This document shows, piece after piece, positions 7,174 through 15,026 of a DNA stretch of 57,839 nt. The notes under the pieces were generated by a model that ran no database searches, was not told where the DNA came from, and saw only the letters and a list, made by a program, of their open reading frames with translations. The first letter of the stretch is position 1. Each line of letters opens with the position of its first letter. Where the stretch lies: the NCBI GenBank assembly GCA_017416705.1, contig JAFQBG010000027.1, positions 1 through 57,839 of the forward strand, written 5' to 3'. The DNA comes from Bacteroidaceae bacterium (GTDB taxonomy: Bacteria > Bacteroidota > Bacteroidia > Bacteroidales > Bacteroidaceae). The translations under genes and the position numbers were made by a program.

Positions 7174-9261
7174 ATGAAGCAAAAAATACTTTTATTATTA
7201 TTATGTACAACAATGCTTGTCAATGCACAAACAAGTAAGGATGTCATGACAGACTCCATTGCCACTAACATAATGAATGGCAAATGGGTAAATTTGATAG
7301 GAACCACATTAGAAATCAAGGATATGTACCATACACCAAATATCCTTGCTACGGAAATAGCTCTTTACAAAACGCAAAAAGATACTCTTGTAGCACTCCT
7401 TAAAGATATTTATTATAATAACAGTGTTGAAGAACTTAAAACGTTGAATGAGTTTGTAAAAAGTTATGTTTACAAATGTATAGTCTCATACGATATTCAA
7501 GAGGAATATATGCCAAACCTTATTGCATCTGCAATGTATAATGTTCGTATGCAAGAATTAAAAAGCGAAATGACGCGCACAGACGATACTGGTCTTTTTA
7601 CAGAAATTATTCAATCGGCTTTTGCGGGAACACAAGTAAGCAAAAAGGACTTTAAAATAAAAGATAAAGAGTTTGTTGAACTGTTTAATAGATATTATGA
7701 AAAACAGAACAAAGATGCTATTGCAAATATTTTAACAAGATATATTGCAAAAGCATTTGAAAGAAGAAATTTGGAAATAAGCCGTACAAAGGTTCTTAAG
7801 GAAGCGCAAATATTATATTCAAGTACAAGCTGTAATACATTCTATAAATATTTGACAAAAGAAGAAATGCAATACCTTGTTAAATTCTATGAAACTTCCA
7901 TAGGTCAAAAGTTTACTGACATAAAAATACACAATGTATTGAATATGTATGTAAATAACAGAATTGCAACGGTTGAAACAGAAGAGATATTCAAAACAAA
8001 CCTTAAGAATATCACAGAAGACTATTATAAAACATACATTGCTGAAAGAAAGAGAATGAATATTATGCCTTTTGAACCCATTGCCGATATACAAACAATT
8101 GAATTTAAAAAAGGAACATACACCGGAGCTGTTCTCAATGGAAAACCACACGGACAAGGCACACACATCGACAAAAAAGGAGTGAAATATGTTGGAAATT
8201 TCGTCGAAGGCAAAATGCACGGTTGTATTACGGTGTATCAATTAAACGGTGATTCATTGCTCGAGATGTGGGCTAATGGAAAAAAGATGAAAATACAAAG
8301 TATTGCCAAACCCACCGAAGGTGTTATAAATGCTCCACCTACATACACCGATGAGGATGATATGGAGCAAGCTATGGGTTTTGGGTACGAAAGAAAATTC
8401 GGAGTAACAGAAATTGGTATGTTTGTTGATGACGAATTGCATGGCAATGGAATACGTTATGATGACGACATGGAAAGCACAGGTGTGTTCAAGCATGGAA
8501 GATTGGCCGAAGGAACAATTATAGAAACAAAAACAAATAACGAAGTTATAAGAAAAGGTACATTTAAAGATATTAAATATGGTAAAAACGGTGGTTTCTT
8601 GTGCAGGGGAATATATAACAGTTTAAATTTAATAGACAGCAGCAAAGTGATATTTATTGGTGACAACATTAATGGATGGTACACCGGTGACGGAGAATAC
8701 CAATATCATAATAATAAAAGAAAATATAGTTATAAACGCAAAGGGCACTATGCATACAGCGAGTTATTTGGCGAAGGAGTTGAACTTTATGAATCGAATG
8801 GAACATACAAGCAACTATACGAAGGTGAATTTATTAATACCAAGAAAAATGGTAGAGGAAAACTTATAGTAGAAGCAATAAGCACTCACTGTATATATTG
8901 TGAGGGTATGACATTCTACTGTGAAAATGATAAAGATATTATCTTGCTCGAAGGAATATTCAAGAATGATTATTTTGTTGAAGGTAAAATAACACAATCG
9001 TGCGGTAGCATATACGAGGGGACATTCAAAGGCGGAAAACTTATAAAAGGAACTTGTAAAGCCCATAAAAACAGTAACCTTATAGAATTTGGACGCAGCA
9101 AAGAATATGAAGGAGAAGTATTAAACGGCTATCCGCATGGAGAAGGTAAATTGATAGGCCTATTGGAAACATATGAAGGTACGTTTGAAAAAGGAGAATT
9201 AGTAAAAGGTATCATAAAAAATATAAAAGGAAAAGTTATTAGAAGAGTTAACAATAAATAA
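7174..9261 (+). CDS. Secreted MORN-repeat protein
   Basis: A 695-residue exported protein of unknown function. The chosen ATG (7174) gives the signal peptide MKQKILLLLLCTTMLVNAQ; an earlier in-frame ATG at 7153 lies on the IS boundary and only adds TNNYFK. Residues ~25-305 are mostly alpha-helical and unrecognised. From ~305 to the end there are clustered and scattered MORN-type motifs: GTYTGAVLNGKPHGQGT, YVGNFVEGKMHG, DELHGNGI, YEGEFINTKKNGRGKL, YEGTFKGGKL and YEGEVLNGYPHGEGKL. MORN motifs form extended beta-hairpin sheets and act as scaffolds or lipid-binding surfaces. The gene is AT-rich like its island neighbours and has no obvious partner in an operon. No catalytic domain was found. Confidence 0.85.
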   Translation: MKQKILLLLLCTTMLVNAQTSKDVMTDSIATNIMNGKWVNLIGTTLEIKDMYHTPNILATEIALYKTQKDTLVALLKDIYYNNSVEELKTLNEFVKSYVYKCIVSYDIQEEYMPNLIASAMYNVRMQELKSEMTRTDDTGLFTEIIQSAFAGTQVSKKDFKIKDKEFVELFNRYYEKQNKDAIANILTRYIAKAFERRNLEISRTKVLKEAQILYSSTSCNTFYKYLTKEEMQYLVKFYETSIGQKFTDIKIHNVLNMYVNNRIATVETEEIFKTNLKNITEDYYKTYIAERKRMNIMPFEPIADIQTIEFKKGTYTGAVLNGKPHGQGTHIDKKGVKYVGNFVEGKMHGCITVYQLNGDSLLEMWANGKKMKIQSIAKPTEGVINAPPTYTDEDDMEQAMGFGYERKFGVTEIGMFVDDELHGNGIRYDDDMESTGVFKHGRLAEGTIIETKTNNEVIRKGTFKDIKYGKNGGFLCRGIYNSLNLIDSSKVIFIGDNINGWYTGDGEYQYHNNKRKYSYKRKGHYAYSELFGEGVELYESNGTYKQLYEGEFINTKKNGRGKLIVEAISTHCIYCEGMTFYCENDKDIILLEGIFKNDYFVEGKITQSCGSIYEGTFKGGKLIKGTCKAHKNSNLIEFGRSKEYEGEVLNGYPHGEGKLIGLLETYEGTFEKGELVKGIIKNIKGKVIRRVNNK

Positions 9262-9584
9262 ATGAAGTGCCTCTTTTTTATTCATTTGTTAATTATCGGC
9301 CAGCTATATTTAAATTAGAGTAATTTTTAGTTAACTAAAAATTGTATCCTATTGATTATTAATAACTCTTGTTCATTAAAAACGGATGTGTCATTAGCTT
9401 GTCATTTTAAATAGTTTTTAATGCATCATAAATAATTGAGGCGTACGAATTTTATAATGTTACGCTGGTCTTTGGGGGATACTACTGGGATTGTGCAAAT
9501 ATGAAATATAAATGATTGCAATGTGATATAAGAAAATTTTTTAGAAATTTAAGTAACTATTATATTTTCATTGTTATAAACAAT
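9262..9584. other. AT-rich gap after the MORN gene
   Basis: No supported gene. It holds a perfect 22-bp palindrome centred on AGTTAACT (9322-9343) that could be a weak terminator for the MORN gene or a protein-binding site. The remainder is A/T-rich without open frames of note. It forms the right edge of the AT-rich island. Confidence 0.4.
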
Positions 9585-9644
9585 TAGTGAATGCAGTGGA
9601 ATAAAAAGGAAAAATTTTTCCTTTTTATTCCACTGCATTCACTA
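9585..9644. repeat. Perfect 60-bp palindrome upstream of tcdA
   Basis: Thirty base pairs on each side of the 9614/9615 axis match with no mismatch and no spacer. The centre is GGAAAAA/TTTTTCC and the flanks carry GTGAATGCAGTGGAATAAAA and its complement. Its right end overlaps the first two bases of the TATCTTTG -7 box of tcdA. As RNA it would be a 30-bp hairpin; as DNA it could extrude as a cruciform. Confidence 0.95.
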
Positions 9645-9650
9645 TCTTTG
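9643..9650 (+). promoter_or_regulatory. tcdA: Putative tcdA-lolD promoter -7 box
   Basis: TATCTTTG is an exact TAnnTTTG match 19 bp before the tcdA ATG. Any -33 element would have to lie inside the 60-bp palindrome, which may therefore control this promoter. Confidence 0.55.
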
Positions 9651-9668
9651 TCATAAAATATTCACACA

Positions 9669-10376
9669 ATGAATAGTAACTGGTTGCATAGGAATAATAT
9701 GCTTTTGGGCGGCGACAAATCGCAGCGTCTGAGCAACGCAAATGTACTCGTTGTGGGGCTTGGAGGCGTGGGCTCATGGGCTGCCGAAATGCTCTGTCGC
9801 AGCGGTGTCGGCGCATTTACCATAGTCGATGCCGATGTTGTCGATGTCACCAATATAAACCGTCAGATGCCGGCATTGCATACTACTGTGGGCTTGCCGA
9901 AATGCTCTGTTGTTGCCGACAGGATGCACGCTGTTAATCCTCGGGTTCGGGTGACCGTCAAGAATATGTTCATTGACGAAAGCAATATCCCGCAGCTGCT
10001 CGAAGAACAAAAATACGACTATGTGATAGATGCTATCGACACTGTCAATTCGAAAGTGGCACTTATCGTAGCCTGTTGGGAACGCGGAATAAAAATTGTT
10101 TCGAGCATGGGCGCAGGAGCAAAAAAATCCTTGGCCCAAATAGAAACGGGTAGCTTGTGGAGCAGCAAGCAATGTACGCTTGCAAAGAATATGCGTCGTT
10201 TGTTGCGCGAATATAGGGGGGTGTATGACCTTCCGGTGGTTTACAGCTGCGAGCCGCCAATGAAATCGGCTATACATCCCAATCCGCAGGGTGGTAAGCC
10301 GTTGATAGGCTCCATAGGATATTTTACAGCAGTGTTCGGTTGCTATCTTGCCGAGTATGTAATAAATGATATATGA
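9669..10376 (+). CDS. tcdA: tRNA threonylcarbamoyladenosine dehydratase
   Basis: E1-like ATP-dependent enzyme that cyclises t6A at position 37 of ANN-decoding tRNAs to ct6A. The 235-residue protein opens with [18 protein letters not shown], then the ThiF/MoeB nucleotide-binding loop [13 protein letters not shown] (28-40). [13 protein letters not shown] follows, then the [13 protein letters not shown] segment and the conserved [15 protein letters not shown] near the end. It is somewhat shorter than the E. coli protein but covers the whole fold. Its TGA overlaps the ATG of the next gene by 4 bp, so the two are translationally coupled. The -7 box and the 60-bp palindrome lie just upstream. Confidence 0.93.
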   Translation: MNSNWLHRNNMLLGGDKSQRLSNANVLVVGLGGVGSWAAEMLCRSGVGAFTIVDADVVDVTNINRQMPALHTTVGLPKCSVVADRMHAVNPRVRVTVKNMFIDESNIPQLLEEQKYDYVIDAIDTVNSKVALIVACWERGIKIVSSMGAGAKKSLAQIETGSLWSSKQCTLAKNMRRLLREYRGVYDLPVVYSCEPPMKSAIHPNPQGGKPLIGSIGYFTAVFGCYLAEYVINDI

Positions 10377-11035
10377 TAAAAGTACAAAATCTGACAAAAA
10401 GTTTCGGTAGCTTGCAGGTGCTCAGGGGTATTGATTTACAAGTATCTAAGGGCGAAATTGTGAGCATTGTGGGCCCGAGTGGAGCCGGCAAGACGACTTT
10501 GTTGCAGCTGATAGGCACGCTCGACAAGCCCGACAGCGGTTCTATATGCTTCGACGGCGTGGAGGTTTCTGCCATGAATTCTGCGCGGCTTGCAAAATTT
10601 CGTAACAAGCATATAGGGTTTGTTTTTCAGTTCCACCAGCTGCTCCCCGAGTTTACGGCATTGGAGAATATAATATTCCCTGCGCTCATTGCAGGGGAAA
10701 AACATAGCACGGCTGTTGCTCATGCAACAGAACTTCTGAAAATGATGGGCCTCGAAGAGCGTGCCAACCATCGCCCCTCCGAAATGTCGGGCGGCGAGAA
10801 TCAGCGTGTGGCTGTGGCTCGCGCCCTCATTAACCGTCCCGATGTTGTTCTTGCCGACGAGCCGTCGGGTAGCTTGGACAGCTGCAATAAGCAGGAATTA
10901 CATCGTCTGTTCTTCGAACTGCGCGATAAATTCAATCAGACGTTTATTATTGTTACGCACGACGAGGAACTTGCCAAAATCACCGACCGCACAATAAGAA
11001 TGGTCGATGGATTAATTCAAAGCGTTTCTCGATAG
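10373..11035 (+). CDS. lolD: LolD-like ABC transporter ATPase
   Basis: A 220-residue ATP-binding subunit of the MacB/LolD (FtsE-like) group. It has Walker A GPSGAGKT (34-41), the Q-loop segment [17 protein letters not shown], signature MSGGE (138-142), Walker [13 protein letters not shown] (158-169) and the H-loop VTHDEE. Family members power lipoprotein release from the inner membrane (LolCDE) or MacB-type export. No permease gene is adjacent, which is common for lolD in Bacteroidota, so the name is by family resemblance. The start overlaps the tcdA stop (ATGA). No separate promoter was seen. Confidence 0.85.
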   Translation: MIKVQNLTKSFGSLQVLRGIDLQVSKGEIVSIVGPSGAGKTTLLQLIGTLDKPDSGSICFDGVEVSAMNSARLAKFRNKHIGFVFQFHQLLPEFTALENIIFPALIAGEKHSTAVAHATELLKMMGLEERANHRPSEMSGGENQRVAVARALINRPDVVLADEPSGSLDSCNKQELHRLFFELRDKFNQTFIIVTHDEELAKITDRTIRMVDGLIQSVSR

Positions 11036-11148
11036 TGAAAAAATGTTAAAAATTGTCTGTTCGATTTTACTTTTTAATATATCGGCAGTCATATATGCGA
11101 GACGAGTTTTATAATTGTCTTACTTGTTATTTTTCCAATGTTTGGTTT

Positions 11149-11174
11149 CTACGGTTTCCGAGAGGAAACCGTAG
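11149..11174 (+). promoter_or_regulatory. 11-bp hairpin with GAGA tetraloop
   Basis: CTACGGTTTCC (11149-11159) pairs perfectly with GGAAACCGTAG (11164-11174) around a GAGA (GNRA) tetraloop. It lies 113 bp after the lolD-like gene and 22 bp before the next start codon. No T-run follows on the + strand, so a leader element is as likely as a terminator. Confidence 0.55.
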
Positions 11175-11196
11175 TCTATAAAAAGCAGTATGAATT

Positions 11197-11676
11197 ATGG
11201 ACAGAACATTATTTTTTGTGTTGGTGATGTTGTTTTGCAGCGGTTCGGTTTATTCGCAGACCGATGACAAAGACAAGGTTGCAAGAGGCAGAATGAGCGA
11301 ACTGTCGGCCGAGGAGCTGGCTAAGCAGCAAACAAACGCCATGAGTCGCGCTATTTCGTTGGATAGTGTTCAATATCAGCTTGTCTATATCATGAATCTT
11401 GCCGATATCTCGGCGTTCAGGGATAGCATGAATGTGGTAAGAGCCAATGCTGAAAAAAACAGGTCCATGGGTAAACGCGTGGAGCGCAGGCCGCAATCGA
11501 GGGAGCGATTTGAGCAACGGCGCAAAATAGCCGAGGAGCGCCGACAGAAAAGGAACGAGAGCATGAAACAAATTTTATCCCCCGAGCAGTATAGCAAATA
11601 TCTTGAATTCGAGAAAGCGCAACAGGAGCGATGGCGTAAACAACATACCAAGAACAGACCGCCAAGAAACAGATAA
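11197..11676 (+). CDS. Small secreted Arg-rich protein, Spy/DUF4890-like
   Basis: A 159-residue exported protein with signal peptide MDRTLFFVLVMLFCSGSVYS. The mature part is almost entirely charged and helical: a SAEELAKQQTNAMSRAISLD segment, then LSPEQYSKYLEFEKAQQ close to the C terminus, and a very basic tail (KQHTKNRPPRNR). The 'T..M...L.L...Q' and 'L.peQ..ky' rhythm resembles the small periplasmic helical proteins related to Spy/CpxP and DUF4890, which in other bacteria act as holdases or stress sensors. Function here is not established. It lies between the lolD-like and glucokinase genes and is closed by the hairpin at 11820-11861. Confidence 0.65.
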   Translation: MDRTLFFVLVMLFCSGSVYSQTDDKDKVARGRMSELSAEELAKQQTNAMSRAISLDSVQYQLVYIMNLADISAFRDSMNVVRANAEKNRSMGKRVERRPQSRERFEQRRKIAEERRQKRNESMKQILSPEQYSKYLEFEKAQQERWRKQHTKNRPPRNR

Positions 11677-11819
11677 ATCGGCAAAAACGAACTGCATGGT
11701 GGTGTTTCAAAATTGACAAGCCGCTATGCCGTTTTCAATATAAGTGCTCGGTAATATACCCATGACACTCCTTTTGCCCTAAATATCAGCGTATTGTATC
11801 TCGCGATTTTTACAAACCT

Positions 11820-11870
11820 TATGAGGCTGAGCCAAAATTTACATTTTGACACAGCCTCATATTTGTATTC
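11820..11870 (+). terminator. Terminator with TGAGGCTG/CAGCCTCA stem
   Basis: TATGAGGCTG (11820-11829) pairs with CAGCCTCATA (11852-11861). The stem extends inward through CCAAAAT/ATTTTG with two mismatches to a TTAC loop and is followed by a T-rich tail. The same kind of GAGGCTG-CAAAA hairpin is common after genes in Bacteroidota. It probably ends the transcript of the small secreted protein. Confidence 0.7.
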
Positions 11871-11949
11871 ATAAAAAACCATTACCGGCAAATCTTTCCC
11901 CCTTTTCGTTTGTTTACAAAGTATGGTTTATAATAAAAATAACTGCACT

Positions 11950-12915
11950 ATGGTAACAAATGTAGATAAAAATCTGGTTATAGGGATTGACATCGGAGGT
12001 ACAGGCACCAAGATAGGGCTTGTGGATGCACGTGGCGAGATATTGGCACGCGACGAGGGCATAGCAACCACTGCTTATTCTACGTTCGATGGTTTTGTCG
12101 ATGCGATGAGCGAAGTTATAGAACGTCTTTTAACCGCTACCGACAGTCATGGAAAGGTTCGAGGCATAGGAGTAGGCGCACCCGATAGCAATTATTACAC
12201 CGGCAATATAGAACATGCTTTTAACTTGCCGTGGAAAGGGGTGCTGCCTTTGGCCGATATGCTGTCGAAACGGTGCAACATACCTGTCTATGTCACTAAC
12301 GATGCCAATGCGGCGGCAATAGGCGAAATGACATACGGCACAGCAAAGGGCATGAAAAATTTCATAGTCATAACGCTGGGAACAGGTGTCGGCAGTGGTA
12401 TAGTCATTAACGGACAGGTGGTATATGGCAACGATGGCTTTGCCGGCGAGCTGGGTCATGTCACCATGGTGCGTGGCGATAACGGACGTCTTTGCGGTTG
12501 TGGAAGACGTGGCTGTCTCGAAGCATATTGCTCGGCTACGGGTGTGGCACGCACTGCCAAGGAGATAATAGAACAGATGAACGAACCCGGGTTGTTGAGC
12601 AATATAAAAAACATAACAGCACGCGATGTCTATAATGCCGCAATGAATGGCGACAAAACGGCATTGGAGATTTTTAATTTCACCGGTAATATGCTGGGCG
12701 AGGCCATTGCCGATTTCATTGCTTTTTCCAGTCCGCAGGCTATAATCCTTTTTGGCGGGTTGACACGTGCCGGCGATTTATTGCTCGAACCCATAAAAAA
12801 ATCGGTGGATAAAAACGTTCTGCACACCTACAAGGGCAAAGTACAGATACTTATTTCGCAATTAAAGGATTCCGATGCAGCCATATTGGGTGCAAGTGCT
12901 CTTGCGTGGGAGTAA
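11950..12915 (+). CDS. ROK-family glucokinase
   Basis: A 321-residue cytoplasmic sugar kinase (ATP + glucose to glucose-6-phosphate). It has the phosphate-binding DIGGTGTK loop (14-21), the catalytic Asp in VTNDANAAAIGE (115-125) and the adenosine loop LGTGVGSG (143-150). The ROK zinc signature is complete, with H170 in GELGH and C182, C184 and C189 in CGCGRRGCLE. The ATG at 11950 is preferred because VTNVDKNLVIGIDIGG is a normal ROK N terminus; an in-frame ATG at 11923 would add nine Asn/Lys-rich residues. It is single, with no operon partner. Compare the second ROK protein at 29067, which lacks the zinc site. Confidence 0.92.
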   Translation: MVTNVDKNLVIGIDIGGTGTKIGLVDARGEILARDEGIATTAYSTFDGFVDAMSEVIERLLTATDSHGKVRGIGVGAPDSNYYTGNIEHAFNLPWKGVLPLADMLSKRCNIPVYVTNDANAAAIGEMTYGTAKGMKNFIVITLGTGVGSGIVINGQVVYGNDGFAGELGHVTMVRGDNGRLCGCGRRGCLEAYCSATGVARTAKEIIEQMNEPGLLSNIKNITARDVYNAAMNGDKTALEIFNFTGNMLGEAIADFIAFSSPQAIILFGGLTRAGDLLLEPIKKSVDKNVLHTYKGKVQILISQLKDSDAAILGASALAWE

Positions 12916-12916
12916 A

Positions 12917-12994
12917 AAACTGTTTAAATTCCTAAAAATCATTTCCTTATGCTAACAGCTTGTTTCGCCTTGGCGATATAAATTAAAACAGTTT
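12917..12994. repeat. Imperfect 14-bp inverted repeat after the glucokinase gene
   Basis: AAACTGTTTAAATT (12917-12930) is complementary to AATTAAAACAGTTT (12981-12994) with one mismatch. A small CGCC-TT-GGCG hairpin lies between the arms. It may form a terminator-like structure for the glucokinase transcript, but there is no clean T-run. Confidence 0.35.
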
Positions 12995-13037
12995 CTAAGA
13001 ACCAATGAAAATATCGGTATAATGGAATTGCAGGCAT

Positions 13038-13059
13038 GGTGCGGCCTGCAGGCCGCACC
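13038..13059. repeat. 22-bp perfect palindrome upstream of the ABC-F gene
   Basis: GGTGCGGCCTGCAGGCCGCACC is self-complementary over its full length. A second hairpin (GCTTTG 13061-13066 with CAAAGC 13073-13078) follows directly. Shorter flanking arms (GGAATT near 13024 and AAATTCC near 13066) suggest a larger cruciform. The string after it, TATATCGCTCGTTTTTACTATTTT, recalls the elements upstream of frr. It ends about 80 bp before the ABC-F start codon. Confidence 0.75.
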
Positions 13060-13140
13060 TGCTTTGAAATTCCAAAGCAAGCGTTGTGTATATCGCTCGT
13101 TTTTACTATTTTCGTGCGTTTATATCAACGATACGAATAT

Positions 13141-15009
13141 ATGATAGATTTGCAGGTCGATGGAATATCAAAGAGTTTTGGCGATACAATCTTATTTGCC
13201 GATATTTCATTTGTTCTCGAAGAACGACAACGCTCGGGGCTCATAGCCCGCAACGGACGGGGCAAGAGTACTCTACTGAAAATTATAGCAGGCGAGGATA
13301 CCCCCGACAATGGTAAAATAACGTTTCGCAATGGTTTGCGTTTGGGATATCTTGAACAGGAGCCGGAATTTCCCGATGGGCTTACGGTGATAGAGGCTTG
13401 CCTGAAAAGGAACAGCGAGAAATCGGCTGTAATAGCAAAATACGAAAAAATAATGCTCCATGGTGCAGACACCGATGAAATGCAACATATAATGGAGGAT
13501 ATGGACCGCTTGGATGCTTGGGACTACGAAAACCGAGCAAAGCAGGTGCTCGATAAACTCAAAATAAAAAATTTCGAACAACAGGTTGCAGAACTTTCCG
13601 GCGGACAGAAAAAACGTATAGCCCTTGCCGCGGTGCTTATAGAAGAACCCGACATGATGATACTTGACGAACCTACCAACCATCTTGATATGTCCATGGT
13701 GGAGTGGTTAGAGGAGTATCTGGCCCGTTATACAGGCAGTTTGCTCATGGTCACCCACGACCGCTATTTCCTCGACCGCGTATGTAACGATATAATTGAG
13801 ATTGACAATAATCGTATATATCGCTATAAAGGCAATTACAGCTATTTCCTGCAACGTCGGGAGGAGCGTTTGCAAAACATGGCTGCCGAGACTGCACGGG
13901 CACGTAATTTGCTGCGAACCGAGTTGGAATGGATGCGACGTCAGCCGCAAGCACGTGCGCATAAGGCAAAATACCGTATAGATGCTTTTTATAAATTGCA
14001 AGAAAAAGCAGCCGCCATGCGCGACGATTCAAGCGTGTCGCTCGATGTGAAATCTCAATACATCGGAAACAAGATTTTTGTTATGAAGGCAGTGAGCAAG
14101 GCCTTCGATAAAAAGACTATAACAAAGGATTTCTACTACACATTCTCGCGCTACGAAAAATTGGGTATAGTGGGCGATAACGGCACCGGGAAATCGACAT
14201 TCATAAAAATGCTATTGGGCAAGGTGGCTCCCGACAACGGCAATATAGAAATAGGCGAGACGGTTGTATGGGGCTATTATAGTCAGGAAGGAATGGTATT
14301 CAACGAACAGATGAAGGTGATAGATGCTGTTAAAGCCATTGCCGAGGTAATCCCCATGGGTGGACGCATGCTCACCGCTTCGCAGTTCCTGCAACATTTT
14401 CTATTTGCACCCGAAAAGCAGTATGACTATGTGTACAAGCTAAGCGGTGGCGAGAAAAGACGTCTTTATCTGTGTACCGTACTCATGAGAAATCCCAATT
14501 TTCTGGTACTCGACGAGCCTACCAACGACCTCGATATAGACACATTGCAGATACTCGAAGAGTATCTATGTGGTTTCAAAGGATGTGTCATAGTGGTGAG
14601 CCACGACAGGTATTTCATGGATAGGGTGGTGGACCATATTTTTGTTTTCAAGGGCGAGGGCGACATAAAGGATTTCCCCGGCAACTACACCGATTATCGC
14701 GATTGGTGCGAGGAGGAAAAAACGGCTCAAAAAACAGTGGAGACAAAAAACACCAAGACAACGCCCGAGAAAAACAACCGTCGCAACGAGGCTAAACGCA
14801 AATTATCGTTTAATGAACAACGCGAATATGCCTCCTTGGAGTCCGAAATAGCTGCGCTCGAAGAGGAAAAGACGCAGATAGAGGAACTGTTGAGCAGCGG
14901 AACGCTCGACAATGATACGTTGATGGAGAAATCGGTCAGAATATCGCAAGTAATATCGCTCATAGACGAAAAGACAATGCGCTGGCTTGAACTGAGCGAA
15001 TTTGCGTAG
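13141..15009 (+). CDS. ABC-F family ATPase (Uup-like)
   Basis: A 622-residue soluble protein with two ABC cassettes and no membrane part. ABC-F proteins act on ribosomes or, for Uup, on DNA/ribosome transactions. Cassette 1 has an ARNGRGKST Walker A, signature LSGGQKKRIAL and ILDEPTNHLD. Cassette 2 has GDNGTGKST, LSGGEKRRLYL and VLDEPTNDLD. A helical linker (about 235-310) joins them. A charged coiled-coil C-terminal domain (about 535-615, around SLESEIAALEEEKTQIEELL) is the Uup hallmark. The first ABC strand MIDLQVDGISKSFGD fixes the start at 13141; the longer frame from 13036 reads through the palindrome. It is convergent with the gene at 15027, with only 17 bp between stops. Confidence 0.9.
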   Translation: MIDLQVDGISKSFGDTILFADISFVLEERQRSGLIARNGRGKSTLLKIIAGEDTPDNGKITFRNGLRLGYLEQEPEFPDGLTVIEACLKRNSEKSAVIAKYEKIMLHGADTDEMQHIMEDMDRLDAWDYENRAKQVLDKLKIKNFEQQVAELSGGQKKRIALAAVLIEEPDMMILDEPTNHLDMSMVEWLEEYLARYTGSLLMVTHDRYFLDRVCNDIIEIDNNRIYRYKGNYSYFLQRREERLQNMAAETARARNLLRTELEWMRRQPQARAHKAKYRIDAFYKLQEKAAAMRDDSSVSLDVKSQYIGNKIFVMKAVSKAFDKKTITKDFYYTFSRYEKLGIVGDNGTGKSTFIKMLLGKVAPDNGNIEIGETVVWGYYSQEGMVFNEQMKVIDAVKAIAEVIPMGGRMLTASQFLQHFLFAPEKQYDYVYKLSGGEKRRLYLCTVLMRNPNFLVLDEPTNDLDIDTLQILEEYLCGFKGCVIVVSHDRYFMDRVVDHIFVFKGEGDIKDFPGNYTDYRDWCEEEKTAQKTVETKNTKTTPEKNNRRNEAKRKLSFNEQREYASLESEIAALEEEKTQIEELLSSGTLDNDTLMEKSVRISQVISLIDEKTMRWLELSEFA

Positions 15010-15026
15010 CCGATGGTGGCTAACCA

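Noticed and set aside
11042-11113. 23-codon hydrophobic peptide frame after the lolD-like gene
   Set aside because: Too short and without a ribosome-binding site or partner to support it as a gene.
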